DNA from: Bordetella genomosp. 10
GTDB taxonomy: Bacteria; Pseudomonadota; Gammaproteobacteria; Burkholderiales; Burkholderiaceae_B
Assembly: GCF_002261225.1 (NCBI RefSeq)
Contig: NZ_NEVM01000005.1
Span: forward strand, 2,728,001-2,792,000
Direction: 5' to 3'
DNA length: 64,000 nt
Shown here: positions 58,701 to 61,240 of the stretch, piece by piece
Layout of the letters: every line of letters starts with the position of its first letter
Numbering within the stretch: position 1 is the first letter of the stretch
Notes under the pieces: model-generated
What the model saw: only the letters and a program-made list of their open reading frames with translations
Database searches by the model: none
Told to the model about the DNA's origin: nothing
Made by a program: the position numbers and the translations under genes

Positions 58701-61240
58701 AGGGTGTTGTTGCCCTGGTAGCCGGTGAAGGTGTTGTTGCCCGTGCCGCCCATCAGCGTGTTGTCGCCGACGCTGCCGATCAAGGTCAGGTCGCCGCTGT
58801 AGCCGCTGCCGTCCAGCGTGACGCGGGTCGAACTGTTGTAGGCCGGGTCGGCGCCCGCCGTGTTGTCGATGGTGCGGTAATCCTGCAACGTCACGGCGCC
58901 GATGTTGACCAGCGTCACCTTGTCCTGGGTCGTGGCCCCGACGGGCGTATTGGTGATGGTCGCGCTGGTCCTGGAGCCCGTGAGCGTGGCGGCGGTTTCG
59001 TAGCCGTCGATGTACTCCGTGGCGCCGCCGGCCGCCAACGCGCCCGCCGAGCCGTAGTTGCCGACGACCCAGTCGCTGCCGCCGCCGCCGCTGACGCGGT
59101 TGGTCCCCGTGCTGGCGGCGACGGTGATGATGTTGTTGCCGGCGCTGCCGACGATGTCGTTGTCGTGCAGGCCGCCGGCGCCGATGACGTTGGCGATGCG
59201 GTCGACGCCCGCCATGCCGCTGGCGTCGTACAGGCCCGTGTCCTCGTCCCAGTAGGCGAGGTTGACCGTGACGTTGCTGTCGTAGGCCGAGTAGTCCAGC
59301 GTCGTGCGGTCGCCGTTGCCCAGCAGCACCTGCACGTCGAGGTTGTCGACCAGGACGGTGGCGCCGGCCATCGAATTGACGGTGCCGCCCGCGGTCACGC
59401 CCGCGCTCAGATAAACGCTGATGCCGCCGTCGGTATGTACCTGGGCGGTGAGGTCGGCGCCGGTGTATTGGGAGAGATCCAGCGTGTTGCCGCTCTGGCC
59501 GGCTTGCTGGGTGAGGGAGAAGCCGCTGACACCGTTGGCGACGACGTAGACGTTGTTGCCGCCGGAGCCCTTGATGACGTCGCTGTTGTTGTCGATGTAG
59601 ACGGTGGTGCCGCCGACGACGGTGATATTGTTGCCGCCCTTGGTGGAGCCCTTCACCGCGCTGACGTTGCTGACCGAGCCGAAGCCGGTGGGCGCGGGCG
59701 GCGGGACTTCGTCGCCGTTGCTGTCGGCCGTCGGGCCGGACAGGTCCACGGTGACGCCGGTGGCGTAGCCGCTGTAGTCGAGTATGGTCTTGCCGGTGAG
59801 CGCCGTGCCGATCAGGTTGAAGGTCTTGTCGCCGATCTTCAACGACTGCGAGCCGTCGGCGGACTTGAACGACACGTCCACGTTGTGGCTGGTGGCCACG
59901 CCGCTGGTGTCGACGGTCGTGTAGGTGATGAGGTAGTGATCGTCGTTGTTGATGGTGACGGTGACGTCGCCCTTCACGCCGGAGAAATCCAGGGTGTTGT
60001 TGGTGTTGGTGTCGTCGCCGTTCTTGACCCAGACGCCGTTGGCATCCTGCTTCATGCCTTCGCGCAACTCGATGAAGACGGTCGACGCCGCCGTGGCGTT
60101 GTTGTCGAAGACGAAGGTGTTGTCGCTGCCATAGGCCGTCAGCGTGGCGCTGGTCGCCACCGCCGTCAGGGTGGCGCCGCCGTTCTGCGCGCCCACGGAA
60201 TCGGCCATCAGGCCGTTCCAACTGGCGACGGTGAGCGTGGTCGCCTCGATGGCGCCCGTGCGATAGTCCAGCGTCCAGTCGCCGCCCAGCGCGGCGCTGC
60301 CCACCGTATGGGTAGCGGCCGCGACGTCGGCGCGGGTGATGGCGGACAGGCTGTTGACGAACTCGGCGCCGCCCCGGGCGCCCGCGACGCCGCAGCCGTA
60401 CAGCAGGATGTCTCCCTGCGGCGCCAGCGCATCGCCCCAGGCCTTGAGGCTGTCCTTGTAGGAAGACAGGTCGTTCCTGTCGAGCACGGCGCTGCCCAGC
60501 TCCAGCGTGCCGGCGCTGCCATGGCTCATGATCTGCACGGCGCTCAGGTCGTGGTGCTGGCCGAGGATCTGCGTGATCTGGGCCACGCCGTCATAGCGGC
60601 TGTCCAGCACGACGATCTCGGTGTCATGGCTGCGCAGCACCTGGATCTGCGGACCGTCGCCCGTGGGCGTGGCCAGCGTCGTGCCCAGGCCCTGGGTCTT
60701 GCCGCTGATCATGCTGTACAGGCCCTGCACCAACTGGGCCGCGTTGTCGACCTTGGGGTCGACAAAGATGATCTGCCTGACCGCCGTATCGTCCGCGTTG
60801 CGGGTGTAGCCGTTGAGCTTGATGGGCGCGGCGGCGTCCTTGGCCTGCGGCGTGTCCTTGGCCTGCATCGCGTTCTGGCCGGGCAGCCAGGCCTTGGCGT
60901 CGCCCTGGCGGGCGGCCGTTTCCTTCTGGTACTGCTGCAGCGTCATGGACTTGCCGAGCTGCTTGGCGGAGCTGTAGGCCTCGCGCTCGACCAGGTAGGG
61001 ATGGTTGCCCGGTCCCGAGGACGGGGCGTTGCGCGCCGCCTTGGCGCCGTGATGGTCGTTGGGCGCGACCACCGGGGCGTCCTGCGTCCGGGTGGGCGGG
61101 GGCGGCGGCACCAGTTCGGCCGACATCAGATAGCGGCGCTCCAGCGCTTCGAACAGAGGACGGCGGCGGAACAACGATCGCTGAACCTCGCGCGTGCCGC
61201 GGCCCAGGCCCAGATGACGCATCATTTTCTTCATGCTCAT
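28700..61240 (-). CDS. Giant LEPR-XLL / DUF4347 repeat protein (10,846 residues), likely exported
   Basis: One uninterrupted 32.5-kb frame, roughly 1.1 MDa. Layout by residue: basic N-terminus with a LEPR-XLL-type motif (28-41); Pro/Ala linker; DUF4347 (about 155-345); beta-roll-like LDYSxY/VTVNL segments (350-1550); a long Ala/Val/Gly core (about 1600-5400) of diverged 50-70-residue units containing patterns such as VAVGASVSYNxIG and VDVEA; mixed filamentous-haemagglutinin-like and recurring YYV modules (3280-3650, 7850-8060); a 90-residue tandem repeat (9080-9439); RTX-like repeats (10250-10580); Gly/Pro/Ala tail with a hydrophobic segment at 10766-10785 and KGKGKPGGRRG. No C-terminal autotransporter barrel is visible. 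A surface adhesin or matrix protein is inferred. The start ATG at 61238-61240 has GAAAGAGC upstream. Confidence 0.95.
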   Translation of the reverse strand: MSMKKMMRHLGLGRGTREVQRSLFRRRPLFEALERRYLMSAELVPPPPPTRTQDAPVVAPNDHHGAKAARNAPSSGPGNHPYLVEREAYSSAKQLGKSMTLQQYQKETAARQGDAKAWLPGQNAMQAKDTPQAKDAAAPIKLNGYTRNADDTAVRQIIFVDPKVDNAAQLVQGLYSMISGKTQGLGTTLATPTGDGPQIQVLRSHDTEIVVLDSRYDGVAQITQILGQHHDLSAVQIMSHGSAGTLELGSAVLDRNDLSSYKDSLKAWGDALAPQGDILLYGCGVAGARGGAEFVNSLSAITRADVAAATHTVGSAALGGDWTLDYRTGAIEATTLTVASWNGLMADSVGAQNGGATLTAVATSATLTAYGSDNTFVFDNNATAASTVFIELREGMKQDANGVWVKNGDDTNTNNTLDFSGVKGDVTVTINNDDHYLITYTTVDTSGVATSHNVDVSFKSADGSQSLKIGDKTFNLIGTALTGKTILDYSGYATGVTVDLSGPTADSNGDEVPPPAPTGFGSVSNVSAVKGSTKGGNNITVVGGTTVYIDNNSDVIKGSGGNNVYVVANGVSGFSLTQQAGQSGNTLDLSQYTGADLTAQVHTDGGISVYLSAGVTAGGTVNSMAGATVLVDNLDVQVLLGNGDRTTLDYSAYDSNVTVNLAYWDEDTGLYDASGMAGVDRIANVIGAGGLHDNDIVGSAGNNIITVAASTGTNRVSGGGGSDWVVGNYGSAGALAAGGATEYIDGYETAATLTGSRTSATITNTPVGATTQDKVTLVNIGAVTLQDYRTIDNTAGADPAYNSSTRVTLDGSGYSGDLTLIGSVGDNTLMGGTGNNTFTGYQGNNTLIARHDAASNVLDEAGQWNFTLTNTDLTGAYASDGITAYSSTPALHDTLQFDDGGAHVFTGARLNGGLGSSTIDASAFSGYTLLVSGLIDGGTIKSGNGANTQNQIVLLGGNYALTGGTGAGATTGLIVAADGYVGLDETQYAAQQAADNNTAYVKFYDNGAQTWLSRNLDGSDQSTFTHIDSVEVRGGAYANYLDTSAFKGTATLNGSTGQSNYFVISNAYATTVTGSSKVNTLELSTGGKNVALTNTQLTVGGIQDSFTNVNDFRFVVQGTAGSTVDTTQFSGVTTKTYLSALTSGYEDATGTALTFMLPNDARVDVGLDAVETLQDVLDAINGSIATDGAGTALRIGVGGANDGKLLAADDQVSAWDYLYALTASLNADGSLRIAYSQEAIAAGFSGKFSVTPGLQTTLDANGNVSTANVVVASAAYELGLISSGLMQQDSTGAGVLNGAALGIAHNTQFVLAGSNATINSGSGANAFVVSYGQGVNDTGAGNRIVTSAAASSNTLTVNSATGAVLADGLLYNQMSGSTQVGAVTLAGAGMSSATVNATSATTATTLDATGWTNAVTLATSGAADTLKGNTSNVTFVVAQSAADSAVVTVSLAHAGGTGNIVNLVSIDATTNLSSVLAAGGTLKAVNFGANTGSLDYKVDLGSDGTLDTAWSVAGRNVTITGGTVTILKDIAVDASKTLTISGQDITIGAADASAALVTLQAGAIALTAQQYRPFRSAFAQIYTLANSITINKAVLWATNSAGTGVTVSSELDGDKFANAISTAGDSGILKTLEDKTNSALQAAETFVDNAGLLVSFAGVTYKSDITVSALARLVSASDVTISSKTVAKLDLSPLVSLVVSAGVGVIQNYSHIEIDGAIQAQGKISITSDVTNDLSLKIKPSQLDSVPAAVSVGVGVVISESTVHVNAGATLVTGIKYASLGDAGTVLTTGGAIDISAVTHLKSKISVSAAGGMSSTDDTKTVDAGDPSSQPPSASSAPAGETGTYGAGYAKVGVGIGFFYNQVTTQAYMDGAATVHGGGAVTVSAEAKDGGSLLTVSAILGGRAAVPSGYSDTAVAQGKAAALGKTVKPITTGAKKGLGTGSQYALAFFKSIGDKSEKSFTDTVSDNKTKLDAKDKAKNDAKIADEIKNPKTDFQVGGAIGMSMNVINTQARIGTGGAGGAATVNTDGGAVTLTSTTEYAPRIMVQSGVDESAIQKKQDFLKKKNAATTDQTPVATGGDSSKLGAAAAVVVDVDTVTTEATVNSNATINTRGGAATVQARTLNQIDPDKLWLYNLYKPFSTMVGDFSAADGLSAKADALKTDGQAFLKNLASTIDANGSGPANSMSTWSSATSKSKKLALAGAFTVQVQDTNTHATVNGVIDTRPTTGAAGAVTVDTENSTQRLNFVGNIILPGLVSIGGANALQTSSGSAPGGGVTGRLSSAKNAAQGFAKPTFAGFDYGSESKEGSAIGVSVYLNVATHDTRAVISDTARIYSGDLNVTASNDVVAVDMGASGGQAKDAAINGALLIDVISSTTIAQVGRGATVSAAGKADIEANDTSYVGVLSGGVAGSQAVGVGLSVGINVVTRSTQALIGDFLDASDGAPSAAPAGSFSANALEINSRNAGFIGSFSVAGSRVSTPAAGATDGADGSGSSGSGGTGGSGDAGSGSTNVLDALAPGSKSDTSIGSHSDAADPDELLSLSEILAELSDKTNSVTQDAGSSAAGGGASSSSSPAKESGGLAVSGSVAVNVSNDYAQSYINAAGVTITIGTSATVESHNDTVALALSGSAAFANTDGSKGNIGIAGAYSMNMLGGEALAEVAAAAQLLVGADLSLDAKRTGVTVTIAAGLAGAKGEKGVAIAGSAAVADVGYADIARLTAGKVTARDVSVTAGDTTVLVTVAGSGATSQGKLAVGAGVAVNLSSSTVEAGIVNVPDLSYSGNLTVDATSGQTVVGLAGAFGMAREGSAGAGSITVNIVANRIDSYLLNSTVKYKADSAVTGNHDVDVTAHDKTTLVAVTGAVGVGKKISAGIAVSYNQIGDAVMAGIQGSTVDTGKAGAVNVSASDDASLGGGALGVGIGLGDATFAGAGSVQVNIVGTTVAAYVLPTYNADQTVATRSTITASALDVDADDDTTLVAVTGGVAGTTGGKAAVGASVSYNQTSSHVAAIVESSDVDVAGAVDVEAHSAPLLVSISAAGALAKKFALAGAVNVNVMKGAVDAHIADGTVKAGQSAAFSNAADAVRVNASNAAAMYAVTVAGAIGTDGGAVGLALAVNVMGGADPFNRDLLDVNNAQLADSGATVQTVGINGDDGTAAAGNPSITAYVYKSDVNAAKGNVNVFAGLVDPLAAGGNAQLSDGTQLAVGANDIHVDQGGSTLTFTGTAAAIINGTQDDTGSAGLPVGTGTSSGDEFAGWSTGDGIYVNAGAANITLADGSTLQSDRIYYIIRVATTDGSARIQLAATQEDAMRGLALQFASVADVAGIQFAHVRMQEATSVNLQPYHGVDTTVTVNQATNTIQLGTAFTGLQEGSIVVYSGSLKDGKIEDVLANRIVRNGADALQVGVAYYVYNLSADQTSFQLRDAAGHVIDLSGATVGNALQRFSVQNTAGALINGDGGITLPKAHGLDTGDMVVVNLGANGVVQGLTENHVYVVEKVDATTIKLKNVDGTAVTLSTLPYVSVFDSVTRTYSYYLADANGSRVLDAQGNPTAVNPDAMLSFTRIDLTHAQSSTQTTTDGNGAQSTTITQQGSTAATLAASSANSKVDNENSLTFTADPKLATGDVVIYRGNGSTVGGLVDGQRYYVIYAATGTGSYSVRLANSLADAQDGIAIHLGALAGTGGITLQKTVSTLTTGDGLISVDIANLTQGYGLTNNMLAITVAGAGGKSFGGAGAVAVNLSHADVGAYIDNGGAAAGAAVTATDGSVAVSAQDNSRIVSAAGALGIAVDEGKSLALGASVSVAEIGNTVSASIRNAVVSANSVQVLATESASIYNIAVGLAGGAGVAISGSVAVSQLENSVSALITGSTVTATAGDIRIAALDTANLDTLAGNVAVSASGRVAAGMAFAVNLVLDTIHAGAVGSTLSSTGNLYVLADFAKPDDLPPGMNAQIAAMAVSGAVAVGASDANVGFGGSASLNWIATGITAEIANTASAQAVKADGDIVVRARDTSVINSLAGAIAVGGGAEGVGVAVGASLSYNYIGGAPLGTSRSHSVTASIHDTEGTIQGNHVQVASLFSGKINNVTVAGSVAVGTVAVAVGGAVSVNRIGGKNEASIRNARLVQALATDGTPGIAVHADDEGYILAVAGGLGVAVSPGNGAGIAAGVSATQNDVGNDTRAYIDGSSAGDASQRTTLQTANGIDVAATNTSRIVSVSIGVAAAVAAGTGFAGAGAGAGSGNDISGSVEAYLKNVDTPVDDTSTPGTDERNKGAVSVTASNDASIVTVAGALGVAVSAGAVGMGASIGVSVAMSSIGTTVSAHVDDSKIRTSGSGATVTVSAVDHSRIDAIAIGGSVAVQAGDAGVALAVGVSAAVNKVYTTVSAAVSGSVIETAGQAVTVQATQQASILAVVLGASVAVSAGGAVNAAIGGGGALARNVISGNVTAKVTGSTIDTVSGADKGAVNVNALGLSGIDAVVLGMSAAVSVSQYGAASAAIGVSIAQNAIGMDVDSGGNIVALSSSKPVNAITALVDTTTMTAGAVTITARNYTLKSDGSVDRQQSIHAVVVAGAVAVAVGYAPPIVDGLSIGLSGAGAGAQAVNAITTGISARITDIGQAHGWQASSVDVEAGDRADINSTIAAVAISVAVSLGVSASLSVAASLGQNSVANTVVAGVDGVGFVNTPSITIDAASEATIKTVSVAVSVGVAVGLGSATFSGGGANAYNTIGSSASALMNGAKVQGAGGDTLSVKARMTGAIDATVVVASLAFSVGGPSLAIGASVADNEITSAAGASAGIANTTADNLGAVTVDATTSQTLESVVVAAAVGFSYNGSVLAGAGSSATNRTRAGTKAYVENLAGIGTGRVANSLSVTATNTSILTATAAGASLAGTTQNVAVAVGASVADNEALGTVDAHISNSNLSATAGAQLAKVTLSAADTTTLTGTSVGASLGFSASGGSVAVGAATLKNISANTVGASIGNSTISVAGDVSVTSDEEATLKGTVVAASVSGSLGGVAVTGSGASTQNTVANAVSASVSNGSALAAGTGVSVDAANHATISTVTGALSIAATGVGLAASIGVSLARNTFGADDGAGTGRVNSAKAYIDNSSVTVAKGDVDVRATSTETLTSVNFAGSLAVAAAGGVAAAGSGAQTSNYFATQTTAYIGNQSYVRAGMDGKQGSVLVDADDTSTILKSGTYGVAASFSLVPAGSVNVSVAVTLVDNHADNIVHAYVGTAADSGGHTYGIGAYNTLQVLAHEKTAFNNLDAVTASVAAGLGFSGAGAGVQVSTTTNNTVTSEVTGGGNAGGYDGAVIHANTEVQSAIDLTQVSVAVGIIGAAVGVGLAENKATDSTTARVSGATVSAPVVDLVANTQVDFSNTKTAGVAATTGLSVNVNKAVVDIATATLAEAVGGASLQGPTTTNLDGSVTPGVVNVQALGTYYGQAAAKSITLGVVNVGVMRAETTLEGSLKARVDNAALQADLINVSTSSKTDRNGQAGLTVDSRSLEVGLGTVQADTAALTTKLDSGVTVTNGARITGTAVSIGADQDLYTDANMDAGTIAGVSGRKGSVVVEIGGSSVITIDGGAHVTGNKLDIRTYNTVRGTSELSSFSVSVANVDASSQTVDITPQSAINVNGSRNGGSTIDSAGMTVVLATGDYDTPATLNLVAANDIIYTSSNKIKGVSGLAVTLSTNKLSTDGTLAKVGLDGAFVKNTFGDVMVGTITLGVTTTMSDMLVVSVASASKSASNNNLTVNNSVAVDNSSIEGDSIILLAGSGAAADAAPTGYLLANDNVSLTLVGIGVVPVVDSGAKARQVNTIVIDGVSSSGSLLKAQRNVRMEANPATLDQAHVNGSVQVIGLNLNPSVDLASGVVDTSGNTVSTSTATQIIAGTNNASNLFVIPADLLTTVGGVTLPTTANPTVTYDANSDVVKRILEALLGAGKTSTDGASGTVNIDVRYELTAFQASDVLVNVTTGMVISDKGNYYYYNQTASSNLNLATENYSNTARWVRIQPTDDQKADALPSDFGATAMTNIGGTYYILKTVDIGRPTLLYANQSNIISDQIRTLTQMKSEHISDAAAVARYDANIAALQQQLQSIQMAQVSTDGTLTYLTSFSTFFLDVPNLYAAGGSVYVNATNTQHALDGNIQARANTQINIVNDSPLLMNVNDAVVLDGTIIRPGTDGQLKVFKSGFVYVNDAAVRGAAGADTADITISQFKSGWSADPYGGALDAGMVALLQNAPVDLSLVGAVVNPLGHVGISNSLGSINVTGSIDAESLDIAAKGNFSLMSDGWYNTGTDPTLLNDSWADVISQLKSGAKSTGVSDQLSNALLSWNSTTLNSFATYLNQNAQARDSRIFALGAINISALTLNIDGKIQSGITDAYLSISSSFKGDQTKQLQDANGYAISGVSYSADGSVTRYGGITGYFDYATQSIVLDPVRLAGGSISLTGQIVSVGNGDLIVANGYPSVHIDNQSTYALIVHDIDVSTYRKGRIQIIDTARGQKDVYELDGTDQVVHTVWNAFVQVTDAGTGPDYVWKYKDGSGNLSEAGLRTESKTLTAGGTTSFSYTPQAGQVMVWVMGWSSGETTTTTYTTKQLNLIGDGVDPLGWLTNSNTTKTGPVTVMETPRPVLVSTVVAYDKLGDIPSVLQSEMTGAQQQASVVPGTVLGSGTQTLVKDDAGDIVGPDGQHYTLQASGGTAIDPTQFTVAYQKVNTGVVVSNDGPHTSGGGWLRYKTTTLTQVVQKKQQELFTFYVPASQPITVDFLGSSTAANAIYIRSNSSVSIVGNLIVGNGKSVYLEANSVAGAANITMAGNAGIMARGADGNMPAAADANLNVSAVANGGAIALNLMGSHGATSATARNDITLTAFSDGGTSSWLYLKNVASSSGNVYVSAMDGIFNANTGTTPPVAVAGNRIELNAGYGAIGTSAQALTINARQGFAAQAGLSTGAAALAGLDKSIYVSQSAINADLVLVKPTSWSSPQASVYSELGGVTLTLNGGSLLDGELADTRTATEKAYPEVTAQIVSGLDNQLAAYDSYWSGVRSLQMATVTLSGSGTYLTTANDGGKYLTVPMTDAQYASSLAASVTGHQLVRLAYNDSLDNGTRKEVLGYLTLATKAADGSYRFSFTLYDPATGQATALSDLGAIGYTLGSQGVLYGPVYALAQGGDTSSTSLPVSFTVPAGATTQQGSNTLQLTFDDSTLASLANGSLFDANAYQNVLTALRTYDYVIVGGQKLAIESISPVQGAGGWFGQSSFNTVLITLKSPYVGDLTVLDASGHKQLNLVLQRDDGTQLALGSNTATVDTVEPAVRASSASDDATTTTRDITSTVIDAIDNYNADHPGAKIDTGDGSLYAKLTATTGAESVIETTVTDNVLMLAGDSLGWSVGSFSTVADYDAWMQDVGHGIVGTKLAFTIDGVSYTRTITAISLVKADGSDFGSMSDRTGAYLKVAFDGAAIARKNYAIRAGDGTDTSDLLPAELRYGLTGLSKADSANAGKITYTFQTSFSAEALRGGTLTQDTPSWYWGWSFGGVLPFYSYNESSSTYTTYVSLGDGFSWDLSSSTLSADAKLQMMNQLKALLTQGANISLTGLDLYLTRDGQTLTGHDLGVYDNGMLSILTITDAQGNALTSSSPDSAWLSGKITFSGSVYAEEQALKDMNVFRNTDVYGVGSTGTYTPDITGMTVDAGIRLQDKGFVQQTLTQAGNVALQIAGTDALSLGQRVELSFTNSAQVLVYYIKTISGRTVTLSATADGVFGTNGATLTVDQLFQAAGTSLGAVTVKLLDAAASGAHVAANSPDHITLTTLDIVPVTDASGNVTSYRDLQDYDRVYLNDVTPVSGQFVSLQNNVAYYVLVDSATKSIQLFATRADAVLYKQIQELNKTADGQALAKTLFTDQGLVPQMVTGFSVANLSSNFTVSTHVFTTAAAANVAGLSTQMQALDQQYKDQAYDPDYLPPVLDATAAGNVVKSVRNQPVYDYVVAKEVAETVEYQDYWTQRVDVTNSSVNSGLTNVADGSFRLANMNIVDDGTGTLRALRTGDQILFNYSVGAIQANTAYYAIVSADGTIRLAATLADAMLYQTGDAQNGDLLKLYPALGEPVTVAFDASSLNGASVTAYTRVYTAKADAPAQTAAEIGAYGSSYDPARFVYINGAALGDIANNLLYPVSAAINETVFGVQADSNGAASSDRFLNIKAGKDIKLTTTGAGTIGASLGDYTLKLPDLTQTLSDADRANAFNYLSEADQAVISRANAVNLAGVYHTLYEYIGPDGSVSLDRNAIDFSDTSLWQAVNPVFSSDAALLKGESLASGSLVQFLFSDDFNLYETTRDVYVYNSKLAVSAQDKIDQATAVAQARASGMQVIDIGSGFRDAVFAKVDVPYTSHDGDSAQDLSSGMLIGDIRDPRYLTLRLTRSLAVEADHGVVSAYSDTTVGLDSPNGDIRLGDIHAAGYISIDASGQGASIIGTDAGTIESSGQVSLVAKGNVVGGAQDADGVYQAAPGKNLQLKLSEGHALYVEAGGIARVEQQGTVDLNVVLATMTGTDAAPSLFKAGADLLVGQISAAGNLTLEAGGAILNNTPENQRQYANVVLSDMSQADLDALGYTRQIVLKAGTTVGKLDADLTQVGTPLLIRVAPLDTLATVSAYAAGGVNLWSFNSLRVGTIDTSGVAGSRGDVRLYATDSLLNGSTGGAAALVAGNAYLETTNHTVGIAGDALLTDLSGWLRVSAKEGIYLSQVGTHDLALAQIESRTRDEIHLSSASSIVNDKTSQAGISADRTDPVVTGGSLYFTAGKSVGGYGQAQVDGLSTNDALVVAAVGSDATINVTAAEDAALVQVASALDVAGAAGVSQSLVLNVGTVNARNAWLVARYDAAAAANGATGDIVLSASSLIGVTGTLSLLAGNNVSQAFGSVAQAGQQLYLRSDRDDRSGANGYGKASTIAIEGRLLAPEMFIDGSVSNGNTITFANTAEIGGGLDSAAGLTQGTSVTVTGGTDVDTVKVYALTLDTTNFIVNTLDGDDEVTFDTTSSTGSITIDAGEGANTVSVNATPVAGNLGIAGGSGADIVKVTDSTISGGLTVDAGDGGNAVTLDTVNVTLDTRITTGTGDDVVKLVSTDLTGTLTIATGDASTLDSVSLTDVTIGGDTGITSGTGNDEISLLRVTGTGALTVDAGNGNNTVSLDTVNVTLDTRITTGTGDDVVKLVNSGLTGALTIATGDAATLDSVSLTDVTIGGDTEITSGTGDDEIALLRVTGTGALTIDAGNGNNTVSLDTVNVTLDTRIATGMGDDVIKLVNSGLTGALTIATGDAATLDSVSLADVTIGGDTGITSGTGNDEISLLRVTGTGTLAIDAGNGNNAVNLDTVKVTADTRIVTGSGDDVIALVDTHIVGALAIQSGDAGARDTVTLTRVLVNATSAIITGNGADLITVSDSEMDGRLTVDSGAGGDIVRIERIILRAGADVAGGTGDDYIYLSARALAGHVTLHGNAGDDLIILDQLPSLTSQQAVAGQPDTVDVDGGAGNDRVIVNLNSQLTSIDVNVHDTDDHGAENLADVNTLIINGNAQDQTFLLREHFVALITPDGASGAYDAAVQRINYDRTTTGGLRLNAVDGGNRFYLDDSSTTVTIDAGLGSDPSKHNEFQIGQLYAQAPLFPNVALGDAVDTTLTTQGYLSRGNSYATTIHGAANGENIFRVYSNAAPLALYGGNADDQFMVYAFKQAAANAGGGRDYVIDGPVSIDGGGGVNTYTTLGSEDDDDFTVTQEGIRGAGLNTAYQNIQRVNLDAREGNDHIYVLSTRSNAITTLIGGRDSDTFDLAADVAPDTIVSGRSASRDVRDDAVPVAIAQQSGQLNGDGSNSLSLSVSLDSRVMPQPASGQAYVSLTSAMLSSALYGSLTQGAGLPASSTLAQALDSLDGRGLLLSTDGGLTWHQSVVLTFDANGTGAQAWTATQQVLVKVDNGAGAGLPAVDLAGMDLHLSASLFTTLPGLRDVALAPIVIPVADPAYAGPANDVDKVRSPRAADQAGIVVDPVTGISYANYPDQAHDVSGIQGGLLIEGDVLDKPDYDGVLHQAVHLPSETDGTLAPRATGTPTATATNDRVRVFDDGTAVGQAGMQSQARSTDGLGQVYNDPRAADFGWLTGLGMTQGLDTAAGTVTQTGHGGTSHVYDQGVVFHGVESVNTMLGTGNDVYTVKHAPVGTVTLVQGGGGDNLLIAQGDTVGGADRPVLLFGSTSQDDAYYTATPGQRVAGQALHFGNTGNNTLDAGATTQGVILYGGAGNDVIVGGSGNDLIAGGGGSNVIHAGQGENIVFGNAGLNIDLGTPMDMSARGASVDQQSLRSLTLVLTPAAAAQAAVGAAADRLAVGNNAIDALDGNNIVFANYGQIVTAAPVNWLRDRGDFIDSAAPGGNVRYLSGAGLVALSTIDLPSAGGVNTITVGGGRNVLFGGMGDDVIRATGAGGYNLIAGDAAQASYTPNGHIALFQSFSPATGGNDRLYNNGAGVMIGGQGSDYLESGAGDNIMLGDNGMVQFVDDLPRLIATTDIAYGDDDTLWAGSGANIMLGGKGGDLFNGNLGKDVMVGDYAAITLNENGVATNLTRFGPGGNRPDLITRVLEDLYTFHWNLQSPEIPRVASPMAGDGWAARGALSLLAGNRDPRETRVSMTPRQPDIVIGVQEDDIANGGARVAGDAVSVPRNDPRGGEGGQSRDTAASVRHRHAPPENRGKTTAPVTPADTAAEHADNTAQPEASAQAKAAARPHAGAGATAGQGGHEHAALAAGVALLGLAGALGTANGQQGKGTVVFNSRTNTWESKGKGKPGGRRGPTVGVAAAQAVDAMDAAEAGQAVEAVSADE
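28886..28945 (-). other. C-terminal hydrophobic segment of the giant protein
   Basis: Residues 10766-10785 (HAALAAGVALLGLAGALGTA) form a membrane-helix-like stretch. A conserved-looking VVFNSRTNTWE follows, then a basic KGKGKPGGRRG and an acidic tail. It could be a retention or sorting signal, or a substrate for the M50-type protease of the same operon. Confidence 0.5.
29510..30500 (-). repeat. RTX-like Gly/Asp repeats in the giant protein
   Basis: Scattered short blocks of calcium-binding type repeats (residues about 10250-10580), for example GNDVIVGGSGNDLIAGGGG, LFGGMGDDVIRATG, IGGQGSDYLESGAGDN and LGGKGGDLFNGNLGKD. They are less regular than in classical RTX toxins and are separated by 40-100 residues. 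Confidence 0.75.
32924..34003 (-). repeat. 270-bp (90-residue) in-frame tandem repeat
   Basis: Period exactly 270 bp. Copies start at 34003, 33733, 33463 and 33193; the first three (residues 9080-9349) are nearly identical at DNA level and the fourth is diverged. Each 90-residue unit is itself two related half-units, around TRITTGTGDDVVKLV and GITSGTGNDEISLLRV, a beta-roll pattern. Confidence 0.92.
50281..51400 (-). repeat. Cluster of recurring YYV modules in the giant protein
   Basis: Four copies of a module lie in residues about 3280-3653. It is marked by a tyrosine pair (YYII, YYVY, VYVV, YYVI), then 8-12 residues later by a basic/hydrophobic strand and, in two copies, LAxTQEDAMRG or LANSLADAQDG. 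Two further copies lie at 37020-37710 (VAYYVLVDSATKSIQLFATR and TAYYAIVSADGTIRLAATL). Confidence 0.6.
60206..60778 (-). other. DUF4347 domain of the giant protein
   Basis: Residues about 155-345. It begins QIIFVDPKVDNAAQLVQ, has IMSHGSAGTLELGS (H240) and ILLYGCGVAGARGG (C283), and ends GGDWTLDYRTGAI. This matches DUF4347, found near the N-terminus of very large repeat proteins. The HG and GC pair resembles the His/Cys dyad of caspase-fold (CHAT-like) peptidases; activity is not shown. Confidence 0.8.
61118..61159 (-). other. LEPR-XLL-type N-terminal motif
   Basis: Residues 28-41 read PLFEALERRYLMSA. They follow an Arg/Lys-rich stretch (RSLFRRR) and precede a proline run. This is the LEPR-XLL pattern of large repetitive proteins. 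There is no hydrophobic core of 10 or more residues before it, so it is not a normal Sec signal peptide. Confidence 0.75.

Noticed and set aside
28700..61240. Autotransporter or two-partner secretion
   Set aside because: There is no C-terminal beta-barrel ending in an aromatic residue and no TpsB-type gene; HlyD and TolC partners point elsewhere.
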